A stretch of DNA of 64,000 nt, from NCBI GenBank assembly GCA_902363735.1, contig CABJBA010000001.1:1-64000 (forward strand), written 5' to 3'. The notes under the pieces are model-generated. The model ran no database searches, had not been told where the DNA came from, and worked only from the letters and a program-made list of their open reading frames with translations. Position numbers and translations under genes: made by a program. This document shows positions 48,068 to 56,939 of the stretch, piece after piece. Each line of letters begins with the position of its first letter. Position 1 is the first letter of the stretch. This DNA is from Clostridiaceae bacterium (GTDB lineage: Bacteria > Bacillota > Clostridia > Lachnospirales > Lachnospiraceae).

Positions 48068-48108
48068 CAGGCTGCTGCAAAAGAAGCATATCCTTTTGCA
48101 GCAGCCTG
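48068..48108. terminator. 16-bp perfect hairpin between the dehydratase and formamidase genes
   Basis: Perfect arms at 48068-48083 and 48093-48108 share the core GCTGCTGCAAAA/TTTTGCAGCAGC with hairpins at 9827-9862 and 12819-12856. It probably ends or attenuates transcription from 48197-49714. The flanking 48109-48196 holds no gene. Confidence 0.65.
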
Positions 48109-48196
48109 TCATGACTGATTGTATTTATTTTCTTATTTCACCGGAGGTGCCTGAACACTTGCCGGCTGACAGAGAATATGGCGGAAGGCAGAAAAT

Positions 48197-49714
48197 TCAA
48201 GTAATAGGAGCCGGATTAAATATACACATATCGTTATGAAGTCTGTATTTTTCCGCACAAGTATGCTTACGCCCGCTTGCCACATCAATGATCTCATGAA
48301 ACAGCAATATTCCGATTTCTTCTATGGTGGCCTCTCCGGTTGCAATAGGGCCTGCATTTACATCGATTAAGTCCATCCAATGGTCTTTCATATTATTTCT
48401 GGAGCATACCTTGATCACAGGAGCCATGGCAAGGCCGTAGGGGGTTCCCCTTCCTGTCATGAACACCTGAAGTCCGATGCCGCTTGCCAGCTGACATGGC
48501 CCGCAGACAATATCGCTCGCAGGAGTTGCTGCATAAATAAGTCCTTTTTTAGTAGGCTTTTCTGCCGGGGACAGTACTTCCACAATGGGAGAGGTGCCGG
48601 ACTTTGTGATGGAGCCCATGGCCTTTTCCACAATGTTGGCTAATCCGCCTTTTTTATTTCCCGGAGTGGTATTGGCACTTCGATCCACGTCACCTTCTTT
48701 TAAATAATTATCATACCACTTCATTTCTTCTGCCAGCTTCTTTCCCACCTCTTCGTTCACACATCGCTGGGCCAGCAGATACACGCCGTCCCTCACTTCC
48801 GTGACCTCGGAAAATAAAACTGTGGCTCCACCTTTTACCAGCATATCAGAAGCATAGCCTGCTGCCGGATTTGCGGTCACACCAGAAAAGGCATCGCTGC
48901 CTCCGCACTGCATTCCCACCAATAGATCAGACAAAGGAAGAGGTTCCCGTTTTCTTTCATTTAAAATCTTTAACTTTTTTTCCGCCATGTCCATCAGGGA
49001 ACCGATCATATCGTCAAAACCTTTTTTATCCTGCAATATAATTACATTTTCTTCTGTAATGTCCGCCTCATCGCAGAGCATATTCACAGAGAATTTCTCA
49101 CATCCAAGACCTACTACCATCATCTGGCCTCCAAAGTTGGGATGCTTGGATAAATTGCGGAGAGCCCGGATGGGAACCTTGGCTTCCGGGGCATCGATGG
49201 CAACACCACATCCGTAAGCGTGATTGATGGGCACAATATCATCTACATTAGGGTATTTGGGCAGCAGCTCCCGTCTCATTTTTTCAACTGCTACATTCAA
49301 TACGCTGGTTACACACTGAACGGTAGTGCTGATTCCCAGAAGGTTCCGGGTTCCGGCAGGCCCTCCGTTTGGATTGGTGTATCCTTCCCAAACCGCAACA
49401 GGAGGTTCCGGCAGCTCGGTAACCAGGTTGGTTCCGAATTCCATGCTGTCCACATCAGGAGGCTCCGGCAGCTCCAGCATATGCTCATTGATCCAATCCC
49501 CTTTTGATATGGGGGTTACCGCATAGCCCAGAATCACCCCATAGCGGATGATCTCCCCTCCTTTTGGTATGTCAATAAGGGCAATTTTATGAGCCTGGGG
49601 AATATTCTGTCTGGCCCATACCCCTTCCATGACCTCACTTCCGGCCTTGATTTCATCGACTGCAATTGCTACGTTATCCTGCTCCTTGATCTTTATATAT
49701 AGTGGTTTACCCAT
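48197..49714 (-). CDS. UxaA/GarD-family dehydratase, probably galactarate dehydratase-like
   Basis: A 505-residue protein with an N-terminal SAF domain (about 1-80) and the large UxaA/GarD catalytic domain. GGPAGTRNLLGISTTVQC, INHAYGCGVAIDA, GLGCEKFSVNML, MQCGGSDAFSGVTANPA and the ending HEIIDVASGRK-TCAEKYRLHND are typical; the ending FNPAPIT resembles galactarate dehydratase more than altronate dehydratase. These enzymes are iron-dependent and remove water from aldarates or aldonates. It is divergent from a LysR regulator. The exact sugar acid is uncertain. Confidence 0.85.
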   Translation of the reverse strand: MGKPLYIKIKEQDNVAIAVDEIKAGSEVMEGVWARQNIPQAHKIALIDIPKGGEIIRYGVILGYAVTPISKGDWINEHMLELPEPPDVDSMEFGTNLVTELPEPPVAVWEGYTNPNGGPAGTRNLLGISTTVQCVTSVLNVAVEKMRRELLPKYPNVDDIVPINHAYGCGVAIDAPEAKVPIRALRNLSKHPNFGGQMMVVGLGCEKFSVNMLCDEADITEENVIILQDKKGFDDMIGSLMDMAEKKLKILNERKREPLPLSDLLVGMQCGGSDAFSGVTANPAAGYASDMLVKGGATVLFSEVTEVRDGVYLLAQRCVNEEVGKKLAEEMKWYDNYLKEGDVDRSANTTPGNKKGGLANIVEKAMGSITKSGTSPIVEVLSPAEKPTKKGLIYAATPASDIVCGPCQLASGIGLQVFMTGRGTPYGLAMAPVIKVCSRNNMKDHWMDLIDVNAGPIATGEATIEEIGILLFHEIIDVASGRKHTCAEKYRLHNDMCIFNPAPIT

Positions 49715-49906
49715 TTTCTGCCCCTCCTTTATTTTGTCAGATATTATCTTTTATTGTTTTACTTTGATTATATATAGAAATGTGCCTTGTGTAAAATTAA
49801 TAGATATTATACGTCTCTAAATTTTTCTTTGATTGACAGCCTTGCTTTGAGCCCTTCAGCCGTGATATGATTAGAGTAGATTATTGGACCCAGGAGGCAT
49901 AAACCC

Positions 49907-50812
49907 ATGGACACAAAGCAGATTGAGTACATTCTGGCAATAGCTGAGGAAAATAACATCACGAGGGCAGCCGAAAAGCTTTTTATTACCCAGCCGGCTT
50001 TAAATCAACAACTGCTGCGTCTGGAAAAAGAACTGGGAACCCCTCTCTTTTACCGGTCCCGCACCAACTGGCGCCTTACCCCTGCCGGAGAAATCTACAT
50101 TGCCAATGCAAAAGATATGCTCCAGACGAAAAAAGATACATATGCCATGATAAGTGATCTTTTAAAACAGAAAAAGGGATGTCTTTCTATCACCTTTCCT
50201 CCCGGAAGGGGCAGTGATATGTTCATTCATGTATATCCTGTATTTCATGCTGAATATCCTGAAATCACCGTAATTCCCTTTGAAATGAGCGTAAAAAAAC
50301 AGATGGCCGCCATTGCCAGCGGAGACGTGGATATTGGCTTTCAGACCTTGTGCAAGGATCAGATGCCTGATAATTATTACATACCCATCTGTTCTGAGGA
50401 GATGCTTCTTTCAATCCCTTCCGTACATCCTCTGGCCTCAGGTGCCTGTGAAGGCTTAAACAAATCCATCACTCTGGACATCTCTTCCGTCCAGTATGAG
50501 CCTTTTGTGCTGATTTACAAGGAATCCACCGGCCGGTCCCTGATTGACCGGATTTTCGACGAGGCGAATGTTAAGCCCAACATACTGTTTGAAACCTCCC
50601 GTTACAACACCATCACCCGGATGATACAGGCCCGCCTCTGCTGCGGCATCCTTCCCGAATATTATGCCAAAGACTGTTCTGACGGCATATGTTCCTTTTC
50701 CCTTCCAGGCCATCCTTCCTGGGAAACAGTTGCCGTTTATAAGAGCGGAAGCTATATTTCACGGGCAGCAAGGCGTTTTATTGACCTGGCCTCCCAATAC
50801 TGGTGCTCTTAA
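49907..50812 (+). CDS. LysR-family transcriptional regulator of the hydroxy-acid cluster
   Basis: A 301-residue LTTR with N-terminal helix-turn-helix NNITRAAEKLFITQPALNQQLLRLEKELG and a C-terminal effector domain from about 90. An AGGAGG site lies just before ATG. It is divergent from the dehydratase gene (192-bp gap) and convergent with the LarA-like gene, so the dehydratase promoter is its most likely target and a sugar acid its likely effector. Confidence 0.92.
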   Translation: MDTKQIEYILAIAEENNITRAAEKLFITQPALNQQLLRLEKELGTPLFYRSRTNWRLTPAGEIYIANAKDMLQTKKDTYAMISDLLKQKKGCLSITFPPGRGSDMFIHVYPVFHAEYPEITVIPFEMSVKKQMAAIASGDVDIGFQTLCKDQMPDNYYIPICSEEMLLSIPSVHPLASGACEGLNKSITLDISSVQYEPFVLIYKESTGRSLIDRIFDEANVKPNILFETSRYNTITRMIQARLCCGILPEYYAKDCSDGICSFSLPGHPSWETVAVYKSGSYISRAARRFIDLASQYWCS

Positions 50813-50825
50813 AACATTGTAAACA

Positions 50826-50863
50826 TGCCTCCCATACAGGAAACCCTAACACCTGCATGGGAG
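50826..50863. terminator. Bidirectional hairpin between convergent LysR and LarA-like genes
   Basis: GCCTCCCAT-CAGG and CCTG-ATGGGAGGT form a stem with one unpaired base on each side and a 10-base loop, in the short gap between two convergent stops. Confidence 0.55.
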
Positions 50864-50870
50864 GTATTTG

Positions 50871-52175
50871 CTACATCACTGTGATTAAATTTCCTTCTTC
50901 ATCAAATTCCAATTCAGCCGGTTCATCTAAGGCCTCCAGCCCCTGATATGTTCCGCTTACCACATCTTCATAGTACGCTTCAGACAGCATAATATCTGCA
51001 ATATGCAGACTGTTTGCGATGCGGACCGCTCTTACTTCTTTTCCATCCAAACCATTGCAGGTACGGATGCAAAGCTGGATAGCCTCCTGATCTGTGGCTA
51101 ATACACATGGAATCCTGGCTGATGCCAGCACTGTGCTGGTGATACAGTTGGGATACATCTGCTCAATATCCATCTGGTCAAAAATCTTTTTGGTAATGGC
51201 ACTGGCTAAACCGCACCCTAAGGCATTTCCATGGGATTCTTCACTTAAATTAAGAAAACAGGTTCTCTGAACCTTAATACCGCCTGTAGCATATTCGGTG
51301 GAAAAGGTTCCCGTTATGTTAGGGTCCACTCCGGTTCCGCTAAAGTTCTTTCCAATCTTATCCACAATCAGAACATCCCCTTCCTCCACGATCAGGCGGG
51401 GCATCTGGGAAAATGCATATGTCAGTAACTCCGCTTCTCGATCCAATATATTCTCAGGAAGAATCGCCTCCAGAAGGCAGGTTTCGTCATAAGCATTCTC
51501 GATACAGGGAATGGCAAATAAAATGGGGGCCTTTTCCAAAACAACCGCAGCCATAGTCGGGATGTTCTGAGCGATTTTTCCCATTCCATCGCTATGAACC
51601 ACCTCTGCTCCCGCCTGTTTCCCAAGTCCTACAGTCATCATTTTACAGGGGCCGCTTTCATGGGCTCCCCGGAATGCATTATGGGGCTTTAAACGGCAGG
51701 AAATGATGATTCCATCGGATTCATAAGCATTCTTATCCATCACAACCCTGCGGCCCAGACTGGAATAACCCAGCTCCACCACTTCCATGGAAGACCGAAT
51801 AGGACATCCCATAGTTGTTTCCGTAATGCCATATCCGGCCAGTATTTCCTTCTGTCCCTCTGCCGTGGCCCCTCCATGACTTCCCATTGCAGGAACAACA
51901 AAAGGATTTCCTCCCCTGGATTTCACAAAATCTACAATGGACTTGGTTATAATATCCACATTTCTGATTCCCCGGCTTCCCGCAGTAATGGCAATACGCA
52001 TTCCTGGTTTGATCTTAGAAGAGAACTGAGGCTGGCTTAACTGGGCTTCTACAACAGCAGGAATCTGATCCGGTTCGATCTTTTCCCTGGGAAATATTTG
52101 TCTTACATGAAACATCCTGGGTATTTTCACATCCCGGACAAGTCTGGAAACCGTTCCTCCCTTTACTACCTCCAT
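50871..52175 (-). CDS. LarA-like nickel-pincer racemase/epimerase
   Basis: A 434-residue member of the lactate racemase (LarA) superfamily, whose enzymes use a nickel pincer cofactor bound to a lysine to racemise or epimerise 2-hydroxy acids. Candidate cofactor and catalytic residues are His100 in AMGSHGGATAEGQ, His165 in KPHNAFRG, Lys178 in GPCKMM and His194 in EVVHSDG; the Lys-to-His spacing of 16 equals that of Lys184 and His200 in Lactiplantibacillus LarA. The usual TRxTP motif is replaced by AGSRGIRNV, so the substrate is probably not lactate. The start MEVVKGG has AGGAGG ten bases upstream. It is the last gene of an operon with two flavoproteins and a GntP permease. No larB, larC or larE lies in the window. 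Confidence 0.85.
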   Translation of the reverse strand: MEVVKGGTVSRLVRDVKIPRMFHVRQIFPREKIEPDQIPAVVEAQLSQPQFSSKIKPGMRIAITAGSRGIRNVDIITKSIVDFVKSRGGNPFVVPAMGSHGGATAEGQKEILAGYGITETTMGCPIRSSMEVVELGYSSLGRRVVMDKNAYESDGIIISCRLKPHNAFRGAHESGPCKMMTVGLGKQAGAEVVHSDGMGKIAQNIPTMAAVVLEKAPILFAIPCIENAYDETCLLEAILPENILDREAELLTYAFSQMPRLIVEEGDVLIVDKIGKNFSGTGVDPNITGTFSTEYATGGIKVQRTCFLNLSEESHGNALGCGLASAITKKIFDQMDIEQMYPNCITSTVLASARIPCVLATDQEAIQLCIRTCNGLDGKEVRAVRIANSLHIADIMLSEAYYEDVVSGTYQGLEALDEPAELEFDEEGNLITVM

Positions 52176-52198
52176 ATCACTGGCACCTCCTGTTTTTA

Positions 52199-52564
52199 TC
52201 AATCCATTTTTTCTACATTCTTTGTTGCAATCACATTGCTCCCTGTGCCCAGAAGATTTCCGATAATCACCTGGTCTATGAAAACAGGGGCCTGTACCTC
52301 TGTCCTTCTGATTTGCTCCATGGCCCGGAAAATATCCTCCCTTGGTATGGGTTTCGTCAGGCGGACGCTTGCCAGGGGCAGTTCTCCTCCCTTAACAAGC
52401 ACCGAGGTTGCAATGTTTCGTTTGGGGGCTGTCAGCTCCTGGAAAATATAATCCTTTCCTTTGGGGCAAAGATTTCCAGTGACAGAAATCAGCTCTTTCC
52501 CATTGGTTTCTGCCTCCATCTCACAGCCTCTGGGGCACATAATGCATACATATTCTTTCAGCAT
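52199..52564 (-). CDS. DUF1667 protein
   Basis: A 121-residue protein with four cysteines in the N-terminal part: CIMCPRGCEME (three) and GNLCPKG (one), probably an iron-sulfur or zinc site. The rest is a small globular domain containing RLTKPIPREDIF. DUF1667 genes regularly follow the two GlpA/GlpB-like flavoproteins found here and the product may be an electron-transfer subunit of the same complex. It overlaps the upstream gene by seven bases. Confidence 0.88.
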   Translation of the reverse strand: MLKEYVCIMCPRGCEMEAETNGKELISVTGNLCPKGKDYIFQELTAPKRNIATSVLVKGGELPLASVRLTKPIPREDIFRAMEQIRRTEVQAPVFIDQVIIGNLLGTGSNVIATKNVEKMD

Positions 52565-53814
52565 ATCACTCTCACCTCCAAAGCGCCCTTTTTATCCAAA
52601 AGGGAAGACTTTACCTGAATTTGTATCATTTCCGCAGGCAAAGCTTTTTTCATCTTCTTGCTCTGAATCAGCCTTCCGTTTTGAACCAGTTCAACAGCAC
52701 AGTCCTTCAGGGGCCTTCTGACCCTCATGGACAGCTTAAAGTCCCTGGCTCCACTGATTTTCTGGGGAATGGTATGAGTGATGTTTTCATCTGTCTTCAC
52801 TTCCAGAATACAGGACTCTGAATAGTTTTCTTTTTCTTTTATTCGGACATACTCTGCCGCTGCCTTTGCCAGACTTTCTGCCTCCATGGATACAAAATCC
52901 ACCAGATCATGAACCTGAAGCACATTTCCGGCTGCAAAGATTCCCGGAACATTGGTCTGATAGCTGTCATCCACAATGGGACCCCTGCTTCTGTCATCCA
53001 GTATCACTCCAGCCCCAAGAGACAACTCATTTTCCGGAATGAGTCCCACGGAAAGAATCAGAGTATCACAGCTCCATGTTTTTTCTGTACCAGGTATAGG
53101 CTTCATCTGTCCATCCACCTCGGACACCATTACACCTTCCAGCCGTTCCCTTCCTATGATGTCTGTTACGGTATGGCTTAAATAGAGGGGAATACCGTAA
53201 TCATTAAGGCATTGCTCCACATTTCTGGGAAGGCCGCTGGCATAGGGCTGAATCTCAAACACTGCCTTGACACGGATTCCTTCCAGGGTCATACGGCGGG
53301 CCATAATCATTCCAATATCCCCGGAACCGAGAATGACCGCCTCCTTTCCTATCAACTTATTTTGGAGATTCATGTAGGACTGGGCGACTCCTGCCGTCAT
53401 CACACCGGATGGACGTTCACCAGGTATACTCAGTGCTCCTCTCGTCCTCTCCCTGCATCCCATAGCCAGGATGACTGCTTTTGCTTTATATTCTAAAAGT
53501 CCTTTTCTGGAGGACGCATACACAATCTTATCCGCCGTCACTTCTATGACCGTGGTATCTGTCACATAGGAAATTCCCCACTCCTCCACCTGGTCGATAA
53601 AGCGCTGGGCGTACTCCGGGCCGCTGAGAGTTTCCTGAAAACGGGTCAGCCCAAAACCGTCATGGATACACTGGCGAAGAATTCCGCCCAAATGGTGCTC
53701 CCTCTCCAAAATGCAGATATCCGTAATTCCCTGTCTGTATAGTTCCACTGCGGCTGCCAGACCCGCCGGACCGCCTCCAATGATGATAACGTCAACCGGT
53801 TTCAAGCCTTTCAC
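52558..53814 (-). CDS. FAD-dependent pyridine nucleotide-disulfide oxidoreductase-like protein
   Basis: A 418-residue flavoprotein with the FAD Rossmann motif VIIIGGGPAGLAAAVELYRQG at the N-terminus, a second nucleotide-binding motif AVILGSGDIGMIMARRMT near 155 and GIFAAGNVLQVHDLVDFVSMEAE near 300. A C-terminal extension of about 90 residues follows. It overlaps both neighbours by a few bases, so a three-subunit complex with the 488-residue flavoprotein and the DUF1667 protein is likely. It may pass electrons from the hydroxy-acid dehydrogenase to NAD or another acceptor. Confidence 0.88.
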   Translation of the reverse strand: MKGLKPVDVIIIGGGPAGLAAAVELYRQGITDICILEREHHLGGILRQCIHDGFGLTRFQETLSGPEYAQRFIDQVEEWGISYVTDTTVIEVTADKIVYASSRKGLLEYKAKAVILAMGCRERTRGALSIPGERPSGVMTAGVAQSYMNLQNKLIGKEAVILGSGDIGMIMARRMTLEGIRVKAVFEIQPYASGLPRNVEQCLNDYGIPLYLSHTVTDIIGRERLEGVMVSEVDGQMKPIPGTEKTWSCDTLILSVGLIPENELSLGAGVILDDRSRGPIVDDSYQTNVPGIFAAGNVLQVHDLVDFVSMEAESLAKAAAEYVRIKEKENYSESCILEVKTDENITHTIPQKISGARDFKLSMRVRRPLKDCAVELVQNGRLIQSKKMKKALPAEMIQIQVKSSLLDKKGALEVRVIC

Positions 53815-55277
53815 CTGACCTTTCCTGTAAAAATATAAGAATGTTCCTTATTGTACCTTACCTGTGTTTCCAAAACCCCGCATTCTTTTTCAATGAGAGC
53901 CGTTATTCTGGTTTCGCAGTATCCACCCTGGCACCTTCCCATGGAAGCTCTGGTCCTGTTTTTGATTCCGGTTACGGTATGAACTCCCAACGGATTATGT
54001 ATGGCTTCCAGAATCTCCGCCTTTGTCACACTCTCACACCGGCACACAATTTCTCCAAAATCTCCGTTTTCCTCAATTGCTTTTCCTTTTTGTTCCAGGG
54101 TCATTTCATAAAACCGTCTGATTCCCTTTCTGAAGGGGGTAAACTGCTGATTTGGCTCCGGATGTTCCTTTTGGACTATAATGGAAACCGCACGGCGGGC
54201 CAACGGCAAAGCGCAGGTCACTCCGGGAGACTCAATTCCCACCAGATTGACCGTACAAGGATGATCTTCATCAGCTTCCAGAAGAAAATCCAGGATTTCC
54301 CCGGTATCAGGATCATACCGCTTCCACCGGATGCCTGCAAAATTGCGAATAAAGTATTCCCGCTTCATCTGGGGAAACATTTTCTTTCCATCCTCAAACA
54401 ATCCATCCATATGTTCCTTGGTCGCCTTGTAATCCTCCCTGTCTTCCGTAATATAAGAGTCAGGCCCTACCAGCACATTGCCGTCCATGGTGGGTGTGGC
54501 ATGAGTCGCAAATCCTCCCCTGTCATTGGGGGCCGGGTATACGGGGATTGACAGGTATTTTCCAGCCTTTTTATCCAGAACATAGTATTCTCCCTTAAAC
54601 CCTTTCACTGGATAATAGGGGTATCCCAGCATCTGTGATATTTCCGACGCATACATTCCCGCACAATTGACAATCCACCGGCTTCTGATTTCTTTTCGCT
54701 CTCCATGGTGTTCTGTGCCAATGGAGTAAAAACCGCTTTCTTTGTCTCTGTCAATGCTGACTGCCTGACAGCCCAATAAAAACCGGACGCCGTTTAAACA
54801 GGCATTTTCCGCCAGAGCAATGGTATACTGCATTGGATCCAGGATTCCAGAGGAAGGAACATACATGGCAAATTCTCCTCCTGCGTTGGGGTCGATCTGG
54901 TTCATCTTATCCTTGCCGATGATTTCCATACCTTCCACGCCGTTCCTCTCCCCTATTTCCTTGTATTTTAAGAGATTTTTCCTGTCCTGCTCCGTAAATC
55001 CCACCACAAGCTTTCCCGTGCGGTGAAAAGGGACATCAAGTTCCTCTGCCACCCGGTCAAATTCCCGGTTGCCTTCTACCGCGCACAGGGCCTTTAAACT
55101 TCCCGGCTTATAGGTAAAACCGGCGTGAAGCATACCGGTATTGCGGCTTGAATTGCCGCAGGCAACATCCAGTTCCTTTTCCAGCACTCCGATTGAAAAA
55201 TTGTATCTGGACAGCTCTCTGGCAACCGCAGAACCCACCACACCGGCGCCAATAATCACTACATCAAACATATCCAC
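53811..55277 (-). CDS. GlpA/LhgO-like FAD-dependent 2-hydroxyacid dehydrogenase with BFD-type cluster domain
   Basis: A 488-residue flavoprotein. The DAO fold starts with VVIIGAGVVGSAVARELSRYNF and continues with CGNSSRNTGMLHAGFTYKPGS; the C-terminal domain (about 410-480) has CRCESVTKAEI and GRCQGGYC, the four cysteines of a BFD-like [2Fe-2S] domain. Relatives oxidise glycerol 3-phosphate or 2-hydroxyglutarate to the keto product. Next to a LarA-like racemase and a GntP permease, a 2-hydroxy acid is the more likely substrate. It is the first of the three overlapping redox genes. Confidence 0.88.
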   Translation of the reverse strand: MDMFDVVIIGAGVVGSAVARELSRYNFSIGVLEKELDVACGNSSRNTGMLHAGFTYKPGSLKALCAVEGNREFDRVAEELDVPFHRTGKLVVGFTEQDRKNLLKYKEIGERNGVEGMEIIGKDKMNQIDPNAGGEFAMYVPSSGILDPMQYTIALAENACLNGVRFLLGCQAVSIDRDKESGFYSIGTEHHGERKEIRSRWIVNCAGMYASEISQMLGYPYYPVKGFKGEYYVLDKKAGKYLSIPVYPAPNDRGGFATHATPTMDGNVLVGPDSYITEDREDYKATKEHMDGLFEDGKKMFPQMKREYFIRNFAGIRWKRYDPDTGEILDFLLEADEDHPCTVNLVGIESPGVTCALPLARRAVSIIVQKEHPEPNQQFTPFRKGIRRFYEMTLEQKGKAIEENGDFGEIVCRCESVTKAEILEAIHNPLGVHTVTGIKNRTRASMGRCQGGYCETRITALIEKECGVLETQVRYNKEHSYIFTGKVR

Positions 55278-55303
55278 TGCCGTATCTCCTTTTCTTTTAT
55301 GAC

Positions 55304-55339
55304 AAGACCGCCTTCCTCAAAGCTGCTGAAGGCGGTCTT
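55304..55339 (-). terminator. 12-bp perfect hairpin between the GntP and flavoprotein genes
   Basis: AAGACCGCCTTC (55304-55315) and GAAGGCGGTCTT (55328-55339) with a 12-base loop, nine bases after the GntP stop on the minus strand. It may reduce read-through from the permease to the enzyme genes. Confidence 0.6.
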
Positions 55340-55348
55340 CCGTTTTTC

Positions 55349-56683
55349 CTATATAATTCCCATGGAATAAAAGCCTACTGCCACAAATCCTGCAATAAAA
55401 GGTATGATACAGGCAATCATGAATACATGGAAGTATCCCTGGGCATAAGTCAGTCTGGTATATTCCATCTGATTGACAACAGAACCGTTATGAGGAAGGG
55501 AATCCAAACCAAGGGATGATATTGCGGTCAAACGGTGAAGCACTTCCGGCGGATAACCCATAGACATATAATGCTGTCCAAAGGTTTCAAGGGCAATACT
55601 CTCTCCTCCTGATGCGGAACCTGTAATAGCTGCAACTGCATTAACAGCCAGCACCAACTGGATGAGCGGAGATCCGGGAATGGACTGGAGTCCGCTGATT
55701 AAAAGTTCATATCCGGGAGTCTGTGCCACTACGCCGCCAAAGCCAACAATAGAGGCAATGCCGATGGCGATTTTAGAACCGCTTAAAGAACTTTTGCTGA
55801 CAGCCGCCAATGGGGATTTTACCTGTTTAAAGTAAAGGCCCAGTGCAGTCACAGTACCCAGAAGAAGGGCAAAGGGAGCGTTCATGTCCACCACATTTAA
55901 CAGGATAAGAACCACCACCGGAGCAATAATAGCCTTCAAAAATGGCCCGTGCTGTCCCTGACCGGCATTATCTTCTTCCAAAATCGTCTCATTGATTTTA
56001 TTTCCTGTTTTTAAAAAGTCTTCCTGTACTTTTTCTGTCCTTCTCAAGGCCCAGTAGCAGTAAATAATTGATACCGGAATGCAGAACACGACTGCAGTTG
56101 CAGTTCCCAGCCAGGGAGCTGCCATAGGTGTGGTTCCCAGATATTCTATGGGAATTAAATTCTGTACCGCAGGGGTTCCCGGCAGCATGGCCTGCGTTAC
56201 AAGACTTCCGAAGGAATGTACGGCAAGATATAGGTGCCATGGGATATCATACTCCTTAAAAACACGTTTGCATATTGGAACCATAGTGAAAACGATAACA
56301 TAACCGCTGATCCCCCCATAATTCAATACCATAAATACTGCCGTCAGAATCATCATGGCAGTAAACTTTTTATTGCCGAACTTCAAACGGTCAATAACGC
56401 CCGTCATACTATGGGCTATGTCCTGAGCAGCTCCCGTTTCTCCCATCATGGCTCCAAAAATGCTTCCCATCATGATGATAAGCATGTTTTTGCTGATGAA
56501 GCTTCCCATGGAAGAAGAGTATGCTCCCGTAATCCCCCCTACAATATCCATGCCCGAAATGAGCAGTACCAGTAACGATGCCAGCAGCGGAGCCACTACC
56601 AGTGAAGTATCCTTACAGACCAGATATACCAGCAGGGCCAGACCTACTACGATTGCGATTAAACTGATAAAACCAATCCCCAC
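55349..56683 (-). CDS. GntP-family sugar-acid permease
   Basis: A 444-residue transporter with about twelve to fourteen hydrophobic helices. GGISGYVIVFTMVPICKRVFKEYDIPWHLYLA, MLPGTPAVQNLIP and the C-terminal SLGLDSLPHNGSVVNQM are characteristic of the gluconate:H+ symporter family, which takes up gluconate and related sugar or hydroxy acids. The start is the GTG at 56681-56683, eight bases after AGGAGG; the longer frame to 56764 has no site. It is divergent from the MobA-ModE fusion gene and heads the minus-strand operon. Confidence 0.9.
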   Translation of the reverse strand: MGIGFISLIAIVVGLALLVYLVCKDTSLVVAPLLASLLVLLISGMDIVGGITGAYSSSMGSFISKNMLIIMMGSIFGAMMGETGAAQDIAHSMTGVIDRLKFGNKKFTAMMILTAVFMVLNYGGISGYVIVFTMVPICKRVFKEYDIPWHLYLAVHSFGSLVTQAMLPGTPAVQNLIPIEYLGTTPMAAPWLGTATAVVFCIPVSIIYCYWALRRTEKVQEDFLKTGNKINETILEEDNAGQGQHGPFLKAIIAPVVVLILLNVVDMNAPFALLLGTVTALGLYFKQVKSPLAAVSKSSLSGSKIAIGIASIVGFGGVVAQTPGYELLISGLQSIPGSPLIQLVLAVNAVAAITGSASGGESIALETFGQHYMSMGYPPEVLHRLTAISSLGLDSLPHNGSVVNQMEYTRLTYAQGYFHVFMIACIIPFIAGFVAVGFYSMGII

Positions 56684-56939
56684 GTTTCCATCCTCCTTAA
56701 TCAATGTTTTATTAGTCCAAGCTCTGCAGTGCTTTCTGAATCTTATTATATCGCTAAACATCATTTGTGTAAAATTGCTATTTTTATGAGTCCTCTAATT
56801 ATTTTTTATAGTAAATTTATGAATTTTATAAAAATTTAGTAAAATTTATATATGAGAGATTGCCAAAATAAAACTTGCCCAGGCATGAACATCATGTTAC
56901 CATTAAAACAGATCATTTGATTCAGGAGGCAAATCTGAT

